Source: Nocardioides sp. J54
GTDB lineage: Bacteria > Actinomycetota > Actinomycetes > Propionibacteriales > Nocardioidaceae
Direction: 5' to 3'
NCBI RefSeq assembly: GCF_000519005.1
Contig: NZ_JAER01000008.1
Coordinates: 1 to 64,000, forward strand
DNA: 64,000 bases
Positions 52,740 through 60,878 of the stretch are shown one piece after another; the first letter of the stretch is position 1; every line of letters starts with the position of its first letter. A program made the translations under genes and the position numbers. The notes beneath the pieces are model-generated. The model did not search any database, was not told where the DNA came from, and was given only the letters and a program-made list of their open reading frames with translations.

Positions 52740-54195
52740 GGTCGGTCGCTCCTTCGGTGGTGGAGGTGGCCAGGTCCTCGAGCAGCGCAGCGCTGAGCCG
52801 CTCGGCGACCATGACGACGGGGAGGTGGGTGTTCGCAGCCGGCACCTCGGGGATGATGGAGCAGTCGATGACGCGCACGTTGTCCAGGCCGAGGACCCGA
52901 CCGCGCTGGTCGACCACGGCGTCCGGGTCGTCGGCGCGACCCATCCGGGCGGTGCCGACGGCGTGGAAGTAGTCGCCGATCGACGAGCTGAGCCACGCCT
53001 CGTAGGCCTCGGGGTCGTCGAGTGCCGAGACCGGGGTGCCGGCGGCGTCGATGAACGCCTCCTCGACGATCTCCTGGAAGGGCGGCGTCTCGAGCACCCG
53101 ACGGGCCAGGTCCACGGCCTCGCGCATGACCTGGCGGTCGCGCTCGGTCGTGAGCATCCGCTCGGCGATGACCGGCGGGCCCGACGGGTCGTCGGGGTTG
53201 AGTCGGACCTCTCCGGTGGACGTCACCGTCATCACCGCGGCCATCACGACCGCGTGGTGCTGCGGCGAGCTCTCGGAGAGCGCGCCCTGCATCGGCAGGA
53301 GGTGGATGTCGCCGTACTCGACGCTGGAGGAGGCGCGGACCACGGCGTTGATGCAGGGCTTGCCCTCGCGCACCTCCTGGTGCCCGGGCCGCAGGGAGAG
53401 CAGGATCGAGGCAGCGGGGTGGTCCTGCAGGCCCTTGCCGACGCCCGGACGGTCGCAGCCGCTGCGCAGCAGGATCGCCGGGGTCTCAATGGTGCCCGCG
53501 GCGAGGACCACCTGGTCGGCCCGCAGCTCGGTGCCGTCCACGAGCACCACGCCGACGACGGCGTCGCCCTCGCGGAGCAGCCGCTCGACGCGGCTGTCCG
53601 TGCGCAGCTCGACCCGGCCCGCGGCGACCGCCGGGCGCAGGTAGGCCTCGGCGCTGGAGCGACGGCCGTTCTCGTCGGCGTTGCGCCACAGCGTGCCCGC
53701 CCCGTTGTCGGGGGTGAGCGTGTCGACGCCGGTCGTCATGCCCAGCACCCCGGCCGCCTCGACCAGAGCCCGGTCCATCGGGGTGTAGTCCTCAGGCTGC
53801 GTCGCGACGAGGTCGGCACGGAGCCGCTCGAAGGTCGGGGCCACGGCCTCCCAGGACCACTCGTTGAGGCCGAAGTGCTCGGCCCAGCGGTCGTAGTCAC
53901 GCGGCAGCCCCGGCAGGGCGAGCATCGCGTTGACCGAGGACGACCCGCCCACGCCGCGGCCGCGGTGGTACTGGCGGGGCGCGTCGCCCTCAAGCCGCGT
54001 GGCGAGCAGGCCAGGGTCGAAGGCCTCGGGGGAGACCATCGCGTCCATCCAGTTCGCGGACGCCAGTCGGTCGCCGGTCTCGGTGCCCTGCCAGTCCGGT
54101 CCACCCTCGAGGAGGACGACGTCGTGGTCCTCGCCCAGCCGGGCGGCGACGATGCAGCCGGCGCTGCCGGCCCCGACGACGATGATGCGTGCCAT
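52723..54195 (-). CDS. GMC family FAD-dependent oxidoreductase
   Basis: Encodes 490 aa. The N-terminal dinucleotide motif IIVVGAGSAGCIVAARLGEDHDVVLLEGG, GMC signature RGRGVGGSSSVNAML (~78-92), second signature VVLAAGTIETPAILLRSG (~232-249), and the C-terminal FHAVGTARMG...NVRVIDCSIIPEVPAANTHLPVVMVAERL with active-site His and Asn. It oxidises alcohols or alcohol-like centres. It shows some likeness to MftG-type GMC proteins, and it lies beside an MftD-like gene, but no mycofactocin peptide or radical-SAM gene is in the window. Confidence 0.9.
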   Translation of the reverse strand: MARIIVVGAGSAGCIVAARLGEDHDVVLLEGGPDWQGTETGDRLASANWMDAMVSPEAFDPGLLATRLEGDAPRQYHRGRGVGGSSSVNAMLALPGLPRDYDRWAEHFGLNEWSWEAVAPTFERLRADLVATQPEDYTPMDRALVEAAGVLGMTTGVDTLTPDNGAGTLWRNADENGRRSSAEAYLRPAVAAGRVELRTDSRVERLLREGDAVVGVVLVDGTELRADQVVLAAGTIETPAILLRSGCDRPGVGKGLQDHPAASILLSLRPGHQEVREGKPCINAVVRASSSVEYGDIHLLPMQGALSESSPQHHAVVMAAVMTVTSTGEVRLNPDDPSGPPVIAERMLTTERDRQVMREAVDLARRVLETPPFQEIVEEAFIDAAGTPVSALDDPEAYEAWLSSSIGDYFHAVGTARMGRADDPDAVVDQRGRVLGLDNVRVIDCSIIPEVPAANTHLPVVMVAERLSAALLEDLATSTTEGATDRVLSV

Positions 54196-54218
54196 GGTGC
54201 GTTTCTCTCCGGTCCTGC

Positions 54219-55400
54219 TCAGCGGGCGGGCGGGACGAAGAAGCCAGGGTTGAGGACCATGAGGTCCTCGCGGGACAGCTCGGACAGCGAGCTGCGACCG
54301 ATGCCGTACATGGTCTCGTGGATGCCGCTGCGCAGGATCTGCAGGACCTCGTGCACGCCGTCCTCACCGTTGACCGCGAGGCCGTAGAGGAAGGCCCGAC
54401 CGACGAGCACGGCGCGCGCACCGAGCGCCAGCGCCTTCACCACGTCGGATCCGCGGCGGATGCCGCCGTCCAGGGTGACCTCGACCTGGTCGCCGACAGC
54501 CTCGACGATGGAGGGCAGGTAGCGCAGCGGGGACGGGCTGCCGTCGATGTTGTTGCCGCCGTGGTTGGACACACCGATGGCGTCCGCACCCAGGTCGACG
54601 CTCATCTTCGCGTCCCGGATCGTGTTGATGCCCTTCACCATGAAGGGGCCACCCCACAGCTCACGCAGCCACTTGACGTCGTCCCAGGTCGGCGGCGGCG
54701 TCTCCTCGAAGCGCGACCAGGCCGCGCCGAAGTAGGGCTCGGTGCCGTCGAGCTCGAACAGGTTGGGCACCTTGAGCTGCGGGATCTGGCCGCGGCGCAG
54801 GTAGCTGGCGAACCAGCGCGGGCGGCTGAGCGGCTCGGGCGCCAGCTCGGCCATGGTCCGCAGCTTCATGTCGCTCGGCGGCGACGGCGGCACACCCCAG
54901 TCGCGGCGCGGCGTGTGGGACCAGTCGAGGGTCACGATCAGCGCCTTGGCGCCGGCGTCACGGGCGGCCTCGACGCGGGCCTCGATCTCGGTCTTGGTGC
55001 CCACCCAGTAGAGCTGGAAGATCGTCTTGTCGTTGGCGCGGGCGACGTCCTTGACCGAGTCGGACGCCCACGAGCTGAGGCCCACCGCGGTGCCGGCCCG
55101 GGCCGCCGCGCGGGCCACCCCGACCTCGCCGTCCGGGTGGATCGCCTGCGCGCCCACCGGCGAGATGACGACCGGGAAGTCGATGTCGAGACCCATCAGC
55201 GAGGTCTTGAGGTCGATGTTGGTGGGCCGGTCGAAGACGGTCGGCGAGAAGCCCAGCTCGTTGTAGGCCCGGAGGTTCTCGTCCAGGGTCCAGCCCTGCT
55301 CGTTCCCGGCCTTGACGGCCAGCCACACGGCACGGGGAAGACGCTTCTTGGCGAGTCTCTCCGCCTCCGCGAGGTTGCGGAAGCGCACACGCTTGCTCAT
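54219..55400 (-). CDS. FMN-dependent alpha-hydroxy-acid oxidase family protein, MftD-like
   Basis: Encodes 393 aa, TIM barrel. It has the MftD-like opening AEAERLAKKRLPRAVWLAVKAGNEQGWTLDEN, FPVVISPVGAQAIHPDGE, the LDWSHTPRRDWG segment, SNHGGNNIDG (~275-284) and LDGGIRRGSDVVKALALGARAVLVGRAFLYGLA. In lactate/glycolate oxidases the motif is SNHGxRQLD, with Arg binding the substrate carboxylate; here that Arg is Asn, as in pre-mycofactocin synthase MftD, which oxidatively deaminates an amine. AAGGAG lies 7 nt before the ATG. First gene of the leftward operon. Confidence 0.87.
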   Translation of the reverse strand: MSKRVRFRNLAEAERLAKKRLPRAVWLAVKAGNEQGWTLDENLRAYNELGFSPTVFDRPTNIDLKTSLMGLDIDFPVVISPVGAQAIHPDGEVGVARAAARAGTAVGLSSWASDSVKDVARANDKTIFQLYWVGTKTEIEARVEAARDAGAKALIVTLDWSHTPRRDWGVPPSPPSDMKLRTMAELAPEPLSRPRWFASYLRRGQIPQLKVPNLFELDGTEPYFGAAWSRFEETPPPTWDDVKWLRELWGGPFMVKGINTIRDAKMSVDLGADAIGVSNHGGNNIDGSPSPLRYLPSIVEAVGDQVEVTLDGGIRRGSDVVKALALGARAVLVGRAFLYGLAVNGEDGVHEVLQILRSGIHETMYGIGRSSLSELSREDLMVLNPGFFVPPAR

Positions 55401-55431
55401 GGGGGACTCCTTCAGTGGGTCGGAGGGCTTC

Positions 55432-55460
55432 ACCGTAGGTTGAAACGTTTCTTACGGCAA
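55432..55460 (-). promoter_or_regulatory. Leftward promoter with palindromic operator in the spacer
   Basis: On the minus strand: -35 TTGCCG (55455-55460), 17-bp spacer, -10 TACGGT (55432-55437). The spacer contains the perfect palindrome GAAACGTTTC (55442-55451), the form of LacI/GalR-type operators. This should control the MftD-like/GMC/aminotransferase/Liv operon. Confidence 0.65.
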
Positions 55461-55552
55461 GACCCCTTGCAGAACTTTTTGTAACAGCCGTGCCAGCAAC
55501 GGAGGCTCGGGTGAGAGAATCTGAAGTCGACCAAGTCTTGTAATCAGTATTG

Positions 55553-55594
55553 CAGAATGCAAGGGTTGACCGCATTCTGTAATGCATGTACCAA
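55553..55594 (+). promoter_or_regulatory. Rightward promoter region with 8-bp inverted repeat
   Basis: CAGAATGC (55553-55560) and GCATTCTG (55572-55579) flank a candidate -35 TTGACC (55566-55571); 17 bp on is a weak -10-like TACCAA (55589-55594). TTGCAGAA recurs at 55468 nearer the leftward promoter. A regulator bound here would block the glutamine-synthetase-like operon. Confidence 0.55.
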
Positions 55595-55645
55595 TCGTGG
55601 TGGCAGGACGACGACTGCTCCTGACCCCGCTCGAGAAGGTGGACG

Positions 55646-56938
55646 ATGACCCCCGACAAGACCCTCTTCGTCGCGACCAGCGACCTCGCCGGCCAGCTGC
55701 GCGGGCGATCCGTGCCCTCCGCGGCCGCAGACTCCGTCCTGCGCCGGGGCGTCGGCTGGGTGCCTGCTGACCTCGCCATCACCGCCTTCGGGCCGATCGC
55801 GCCGAACGTCTTCGGCTCGACCGGTGACCTCCGGCTCATGCCGGACGCCTCCACCCAGGTCGACATCCCCGCGCGCGGGGAGGACCCTGCCGTCTCGATC
55901 GTGCTGGCCGACCAGTGCGAGCCGGACGGCTCGGCGTGGGCGTGCTGCCCGCGGACCTTCGCGCGCACCGCGCTGGAGGACCTGCGGCGCGAGACCGGCC
56001 TGGAGGTGACCGCGTCCTTCGAGCACGAGTTCATGGTCCGCGACCTGCCCGCGACCGCGCCGTTCTCCTTCGAGCGGCACCGCAGCGTCGAGCCGTTCGG
56101 CTCCGAGCTGGTGGCCCTGCTGGAGTCCGCGGGCCTGCAGCCCGAGAACTGGCTGCCCGAGTACGGCGAGGACCAGTTCGAGATCACCCTGGAGCCCGCC
56201 CCCGGACTGGTCGCTGCCGACCGCGCGGTCCTGCTCAAGGAGCTGGTGCGCGACCACGCCCGCCGCCACGGCCACCGGGTGACCTTCGCCCCCCTCGCGC
56301 ACCCCGACGGCAGCGGCAACGGCGTCCACGTGCACCTCTCGCTGCAGACCGCCGACGGCTCCCCCGCGCTCCACGACCCCTCGGCACCGGCCGGCCTCAG
56401 CGAGGTCGGACGACGTTTCTCCGCCGGGATCCTGGCGCACGCCCGAGCCCTGCTGGCGTTCACCGCCCCGAGCCCGGTGTCCTACCTCCGGCTCACGCCG
56501 CACCGCTGGAGCGCCGGCGGCGTCTTCCTCGCCGAGCGCAACCGCGAGGCGTTGCTGCGCATCTGCCCGACGAGCACGGTCGGCGGCGGCGACCCGTCGC
56601 GCCAGTACAACCTGGAGTTCCGCGCCTCCGACGCGACGGCGAACCCGTGGCTGACCCTCGGGCTCCTCGCCCGTGCCGGTCTCGCGGGCATCACCGGCGA
56701 CCTGCCGGAGCCGGTGATCTGGCCGGAGACCGTGACCGAGGAGGAGCTCGCCGGCGTGCCGCTCCTTCCCACGGACCTCTCCGCCGCGCTGGACGACCTG
56801 CTCGCCGACGAGGTCGTCACCGGCTGGCTCGACCCGGCCCTGCTCGACACCCACGTGTCGGTCAAGCGGGCCGAGCTCGAGGCCGTCGCCGCGCTGGACC
56901 CGGTCGAGCGGTGCGCGAGGTTCGCCGATGTCTACTGA
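55646..56938 (+). CDS. Glutamine synthetase-family (gamma-glutamyl-amine synthetase/FluG-type) ligase
   Basis: Encodes 430 aa, similar to class-I-like GS relatives and shorter than GlnA. Metal and substrate positions are visible: SFEHEFMV (~124-131), EYGEDQFEITLEPAPG (~172-187), GNGVHVHLSL (~228-237), PSPVSYLRLTPHRWS, NREALLRIC and NLEFRASDATANPWL. There is no adenylylation-loop Tyr motif. Such proteins ligate glutamate to amines rather than ammonia (e.g. PuuA, IpuC). First gene of the rightward operon; overlaps the amidohydrolase gene by 11 bp. Confidence 0.88.
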   Translation: MTPDKTLFVATSDLAGQLRGRSVPSAAADSVLRRGVGWVPADLAITAFGPIAPNVFGSTGDLRLMPDASTQVDIPARGEDPAVSIVLADQCEPDGSAWACCPRTFARTALEDLRRETGLEVTASFEHEFMVRDLPATAPFSFERHRSVEPFGSELVALLESAGLQPENWLPEYGEDQFEITLEPAPGLVAADRAVLLKELVRDHARRHGHRVTFAPLAHPDGSGNGVHVHLSLQTADGSPALHDPSAPAGLSEVGRRFSAGILAHARALLAFTAPSPVSYLRLTPHRWSAGGVFLAERNREALLRICPTSTVGGGDPSRQYNLEFRASDATANPWLTLGLLARAGLAGITGDLPEPVIWPETVTEEELAGVPLLPTDLSAALDDLLADEVVTGWLDPALLDTHVSVKRAELEAVAALDPVERCARFADVY

Positions 56939-58085
56939 CGTGTCCCCCGCCCTCGCCGAGGCGGTCGGCGCCCTGCGGTTGGTGGACCACCACGTCCACT
57001 CCTCGCTGGCGGCTCCGGTCGGGCTCGAGGAGCTCGGTGGCCTGCTGAGCGAGTCCGACCGACCCCCGGCGCCCGGCACCTCGCCGTTCGACAGCCAGGT
57101 GGCCTACGCCGTCCGCGCCCACTGTGCCCCGCTGCTGGACCTCGACCCCCACGTCCCCATGGAGGACTACGTCGCCGCCCGTGCGGCACTGCCGGTCGAG
57201 GAGGTCGACCGCCGGCTGCTCGGCGCCGCGGGCGTGGACCGCTGGCTGATCGACACCGGCTTCCGCGGTGACGCCCTGCTCGACCTGCCCACCTTCGGGT
57301 CCCGGGTGCCCGGCGCGTCGGTGGAGGAGGTGGTGCGGTTGGAATCCGTCCTGGAGGGCATCGCCCGCGACGGCGACGCCGCGAGCCTGGAGCTGCGCTT
57401 CGTCGAGGCCCTCGCCACGGCGAGCGCCGGCGCGATCGGGCTCAAGTCGGTCATCGCCTACCGCCACGGCTTCGACTTCGACCCGGCCCGCCCGACCACC
57501 GACGAGGTCCGTGAGGCCGCCTCGCACTGGCTGGCCGAAGTCGAGCGCAGCGACGCCGAGCCCCGGGTGGACCACCCGGTCCTGCTCCGGATGGCGCTGT
57601 GGCACGGCATCGACACCGGCCTGCCGCTCCAGCTGCACGTGGGCTTCGGCGACCCCGACCTCGACCTGCACCGGTGCGACCCGTTGCTGCTCACCGAGTG
57701 GCTGCGCCTGGTCGAGCCCACCGGGACGCCGGTGATGCTGCTCCACTGCTACCCGTTCCAGCGGCAGGCGGGCTTCCTGGCCCACGCCTTCCCGCACGTC
57801 TACCTCGACGTCGGGCTCGCCGTGAACTACGTCGGCGCCGCCGCGCCGACCGTGATCGCGGAGTCCCTCGAGCTGGCGCCGTTCACCAAGGTGCTGTACT
57901 CCTCCGACGCCTGGGGTCCCAGCGAGCTCCACCTGCTCGGGGCGCAGCTGTGGCGCCGGGGCATGACCACCGTCCTCTCCCGCTGGGTCGAGGACGGCGA
58001 GTGGTCCGTCGCGGACGCCGTGCGCGTCGCCACCCTGGTCGGCCGCGAGAACGCCGAGCGTGCCTACGGAGGTCGGCGTGGCTGA
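56928..58085 (+). CDS. Amidohydrolase (FluG N-terminal-type, metal-dependent)
   Basis: Encodes 385 aa. TIM-barrel metal hydrolase: VDHHVHSS near 19-26, GLKSVIAYRHGFDF (bridging Lys region, ~166-179), LQLHVGFGDPDLDL, MLLHCYPFQRQAGFLA, the YLDVGLA strand and VLYSSDAWGPSE with the catalytic Asp (~323). In fungal FluG and plant NodGS this domain is fused in front of a GS-like domain; here they are two overlapping genes in reverse order. It probably hydrolyses an amide linked to the GS-like reaction (inference). Confidence 0.85.
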   Translation: MSTDVSPALAEAVGALRLVDHHVHSSLAAPVGLEELGGLLSESDRPPAPGTSPFDSQVAYAVRAHCAPLLDLDPHVPMEDYVAARAALPVEEVDRRLLGAAGVDRWLIDTGFRGDALLDLPTFGSRVPGASVEEVVRLESVLEGIARDGDAASLELRFVEALATASAGAIGLKSVIAYRHGFDFDPARPTTDEVREAASHWLAEVERSDAEPRVDHPVLLRMALWHGIDTGLPLQLHVGFGDPDLDLHRCDPLLLTEWLRLVEPTGTPVMLLHCYPFQRQAGFLAHAFPHVYLDVGLAVNYVGAAAPTVIAESLELAPFTKVLYSSDAWGPSELHLLGAQLWRRGMTTVLSRWVEDGEWSVADAVRVATLVGRENAERAYGGRRG

Positions 58086-59235
58086 CATCTGGGACGTGCT
58101 CGAGAGCCACCTCGCCGAGGCCGCCGAGCTGCGTCGTACCCTGCACCGGCAGCCGGAGCTGTCCGGCAACGAGGCGCTCACGCGTGACCTCGTGCTCGCA
58201 GCCCTCCCGGCGACCAGCACGCCGACCAAGGTCGCCGAGACCGGCGCCGTGCTCCGGATCGGCGGAGCGGGTCGCTGCGTCGGGATGCGCGGGGAGATGG
58301 ACGCGCTGCCGGTCAGCGAGTCGACCGGCGTCGACTGGGCCTCGCAGAACCCCGGCGTCATGCACGCCTGCGGCCACGACGTGCACCTGGCTGCGCTCGT
58401 CGCCGTCGCGCGCACGATCCACGAGGTCGGCTCCGACGTACCGCTGCTCGTGGTGCTGCAGCCGCGGGAGGAGACCTACCCGTCGGGCGCCCGGGACATC
58501 GCCGAGGACGGCATCCTCGATCGCGAGCAGTGCGCCGTCATGATCGGCGCGCACATCCAGCCGGCGCTGCCCGCGGGTGTCGTCGCCTGCGTCGCCGGGG
58601 GCGTCAACGCCTCGTCCGACGAGTTTGAGATCGAGGTCCGTGGCGAGGCCGGACACGCGGCCTACCCGCACCTCGCCGACGACCCGCTGCTGGCACTGGC
58701 CGAGACGGTCGTCGCGCTGCAGTCGGTGGTGAGCCGTTCGATCGACCCGATGCGCTCCGCCGTGGTCGGTGTCTCGTCCTTCCAGGCGGGCCAGGCGGCC
58801 AACGTGGTGCCCGACGTGGCCCGGGCGACCGGCACGATCCGCGCCCTCGCCTCGGAGACCCGGGACCTGATCCACAAGCGGATCGTGTCGGTGGCCGAGA
58901 ACATCGCCCGGGCGCACGACTGCGAGGCGTTCGTGAGGATCACCGTCGGCGAGCCCGTCCTCGAGAACGACCCGACGCTGGTCGAGGTCGTCACGGCCGA
59001 GCTCACGGCCCAGGACACCCCGGTCTCCACGGACCTCCGCTCGCTCGGTGCCGACGACTTCTCCTACTTCTCCGAGCGGGTGCCGGCCACCATGATGTTC
59101 GTGGGGACGGAGTCGGACGAGTCGCTGCACACCGCGAGCCTGCTGCCCACCGACGCGGACCTGCGTGCCGTCGCCCGGGCGATGTTGGCCGGCTACCTCG
59201 GCGGCGCAGCGATGATCCGGGCGGGCTCCGCCTGA
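58078..59235 (+). CDS. M20 family amidohydrolase/aminoacylase
   Basis: Encodes 385 aa from GTG 58078 with GGAGGT just upstream; overlaps the previous gene by 8 bp. Metal ligands are in MRGEMDALPVSE (~70-81), MHACGHDVHLA (~95-105) and LQPREET (~132). The dimerisation lid follows NASSDEFEIEVRGEAGHAAYPHLADDPL. These peptidase-fold enzymes cleave N-acyl amino acids, hippurate-like or gamma-linked amides. It is probably the final deacylation step of the same pathway. Confidence 0.9.
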   Translation: MADIWDVLESHLAEAAELRRTLHRQPELSGNEALTRDLVLAALPATSTPTKVAETGAVLRIGGAGRCVGMRGEMDALPVSESTGVDWASQNPGVMHACGHDVHLAALVAVARTIHEVGSDVPLLVVLQPREETYPSGARDIAEDGILDREQCAVMIGAHIQPALPAGVVACVAGGVNASSDEFEIEVRGEAGHAAYPHLADDPLLALAETVVALQSVVSRSIDPMRSAVVGVSSFQAGQAANVVPDVARATGTIRALASETRDLIHKRIVSVAENIARAHDCEAFVRITVGEPVLENDPTLVEVVTAELTAQDTPVSTDLRSLGADDFSYFSERVPATMMFVGTESDESLHTASLLPTDADLRAVARAMLAGYLGGAAMIRAGSA

Positions 59236-59271
59236 CCGTCCGCCCGGGGCGGTTCCGCTGGCCCGGTGGCT

Positions 59272-59366
59272 GCGGTTCCCCATCCAGATCGGTCGTCCTG
59301 ACGGCGATTCGCGACCGATCTGGATGGGGCGCGGCCGACCCATGACCGGGATGGATGGGGAACCGC
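59272..59366. repeat. Nested inverted-repeat element, GGTTCCCCATCC family
   Basis: Inner arms of 18 bp (59278-59295 and 59312-59329) are exact, and the outer GCGGTTCCCCATCC (59272-59285) also pairs exactly with 59353-59366. It therefore can fold in two ways. It lies between the convergent M20 and mmsA genes. The outer arms match the 41057-41116 element. Confidence 0.75.
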
Positions 59367-59379
59367 TCCCCGCGCCGGC

Positions 59380-60873
59380 TCAGCTGTTCTGCGGGAAGCC
59401 CAGGTTGATGCCACCGTGGGAGGGGTCGAGCCAGCGGGACGTGACGGCCTTCTCGCGGGTGAAGAAGTCGACCCCCTGCGGTCCGTAGGCCTTGGCGTCA
59501 CCGAAGAGCGAGGCCTTCCAGCCGCCGAAGGAGTGGTAGGCGACCGGCACCGGGATGGGCACGTTGATGCCCACCATGCCGACCTCGACCTCCCGCTGGA
59601 AGCGGCGCGCCGCACCGCCGTCGTTGGTGAAGATCGCGGTGCCGTTGCCGTAGGGGCCGGCGTTGATGAGCTCGACACCGTCGGCGTACGACGCCACGCG
59701 GACCACCGACAGCACGGGACCGAAGATCTCGTCGGTGTAGACCGTCGAGCTCGTCGGGACCTTGTCGATGAGCGTCGGCCCGAGCCAGAAGCCGTCGGCC
59801 GCACCGTCGGGCTGGACGTCGCGCCCGTCGACGACGACGGTCGCACCGTCCTGGGTGGCGACGTCGATGTAGCCGGCGACCTTGTCGCGGTGCTCGCGGG
59901 TGATCAGCGGCCCCATGTCGCAGGACCGGCGGCCGTCGCCGGTGACCAGCTTGCCCATCCGGTCGCGGATCTTCTCGATGAGCTCGTCGGCGACGGGCTC
60001 GACGGCGACCACCACGGAGATGGCCATGCAGCGCTCACCAGCGGAGCCGAAGCCCGCGTTGACGGCGGAGTCGGCGACCAGGTCGAGGTCGGCGTCGGGC
60101 AGCACCAGCATGTGGTTCTTGGCACCGCCGAGGGCCTGCACCCGCTTGCCGTGGGCGGTGCCCGTCTCGTAGACGTAGCGCGCGATCGGGGTCGAGCCGA
60201 CGAAGGAGACGGACGCGACGTCGGGGTTGACGAGCAGCGCGTCGACGGCCTCCTTGTCGCCGTGCACGACGTTGAAGACGCCGTCGGGCAGGCCGGACTC
60301 CTTGAGCAGCGCGGCCATCCAGTTGGCGACGCTCGGGTCCTTCTCGCTCGGCTTGAGGACCACGGTGTTGCCGGTGGCGAGCGCGATCGGGAAGAACCAC
60401 ATGGGCACCATCGCCGGGAAGTTGAACGGGCTGATGATGCCGACGACGCCGAGCGGCTCCTTGACGGAGTAGACGTCGACGTCGGTCGAGACGTTCTGCG
60501 AGAACGCACCCTTCGCCAGGTGCGGCATGGCGCAGGCGAACTCCACGACCTCGAGGCCGCGCGCGACCTCGCCGGCGGCGTCGGAGAGCACCTTGCCGTG
60601 CTCGGAGGTGAGGATCGCGGCGAGCTCGTCCTTGCGGGCGTTGAGCCGCTCGCGGAAGCCGAAGAGCACCTGCTGGCGCCGCGCGATCGAGGTCCGGCCC
60701 CAGCTCGCGAACGCCTCCTTCGCGACGGCGACGGCGCGGTCGACGTCCGCGGCGCTGCCGTAGCGCACCTCGCGGGCGACCTCGCCCAGGGCGGGGTCGT
60801 AGACGGGACCGGTCCGGTCCGACGATCCGGCGTCGGGACGGCCGGCGATCCAGTGGTCGAGTACTTCGGTCAT
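59380..60873 (-). CDS. mmsA: CoA-acylating methylmalonate-semialdehyde dehydrogenase
   Basis: Encodes 497 aa. ALDH fold with VVGIISPFNFPAMVPMWFFPIALATGNTVVLKPSE, VSFVGSTPIARYVYETG, ALGGAKNHMLVLPDAD, catalytic Cys in GFGSAGERCMAISVVVAV (~284), and the MMSDH-specific GINVPIPVPVAYHSFGGWKASLFGD. It converts (methyl)malonate semialdehyde to acetyl- or propionyl-CoA. Five bp after an aminotransferase gene, so beta-alanine or valine/pyrimidine breakdown is likely. Confidence 0.94.
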   Translation of the reverse strand: MTEVLDHWIAGRPDAGSSDRTGPVYDPALGEVAREVRYGSAADVDRAVAVAKEAFASWGRTSIARRQQVLFGFRERLNARKDELAAILTSEHGKVLSDAAGEVARGLEVVEFACAMPHLAKGAFSQNVSTDVDVYSVKEPLGVVGIISPFNFPAMVPMWFFPIALATGNTVVLKPSEKDPSVANWMAALLKESGLPDGVFNVVHGDKEAVDALLVNPDVASVSFVGSTPIARYVYETGTAHGKRVQALGGAKNHMLVLPDADLDLVADSAVNAGFGSAGERCMAISVVVAVEPVADELIEKIRDRMGKLVTGDGRRSCDMGPLITREHRDKVAGYIDVATQDGATVVVDGRDVQPDGAADGFWLGPTLIDKVPTSSTVYTDEIFGPVLSVVRVASYADGVELINAGPYGNGTAIFTNDGGAARRFQREVEVGMVGINVPIPVPVAYHSFGGWKASLFGDAKAYGPQGVDFFTREKAVTSRWLDPSHGGINLGFPQNS

Positions 60874-60878
60874 GGGGG

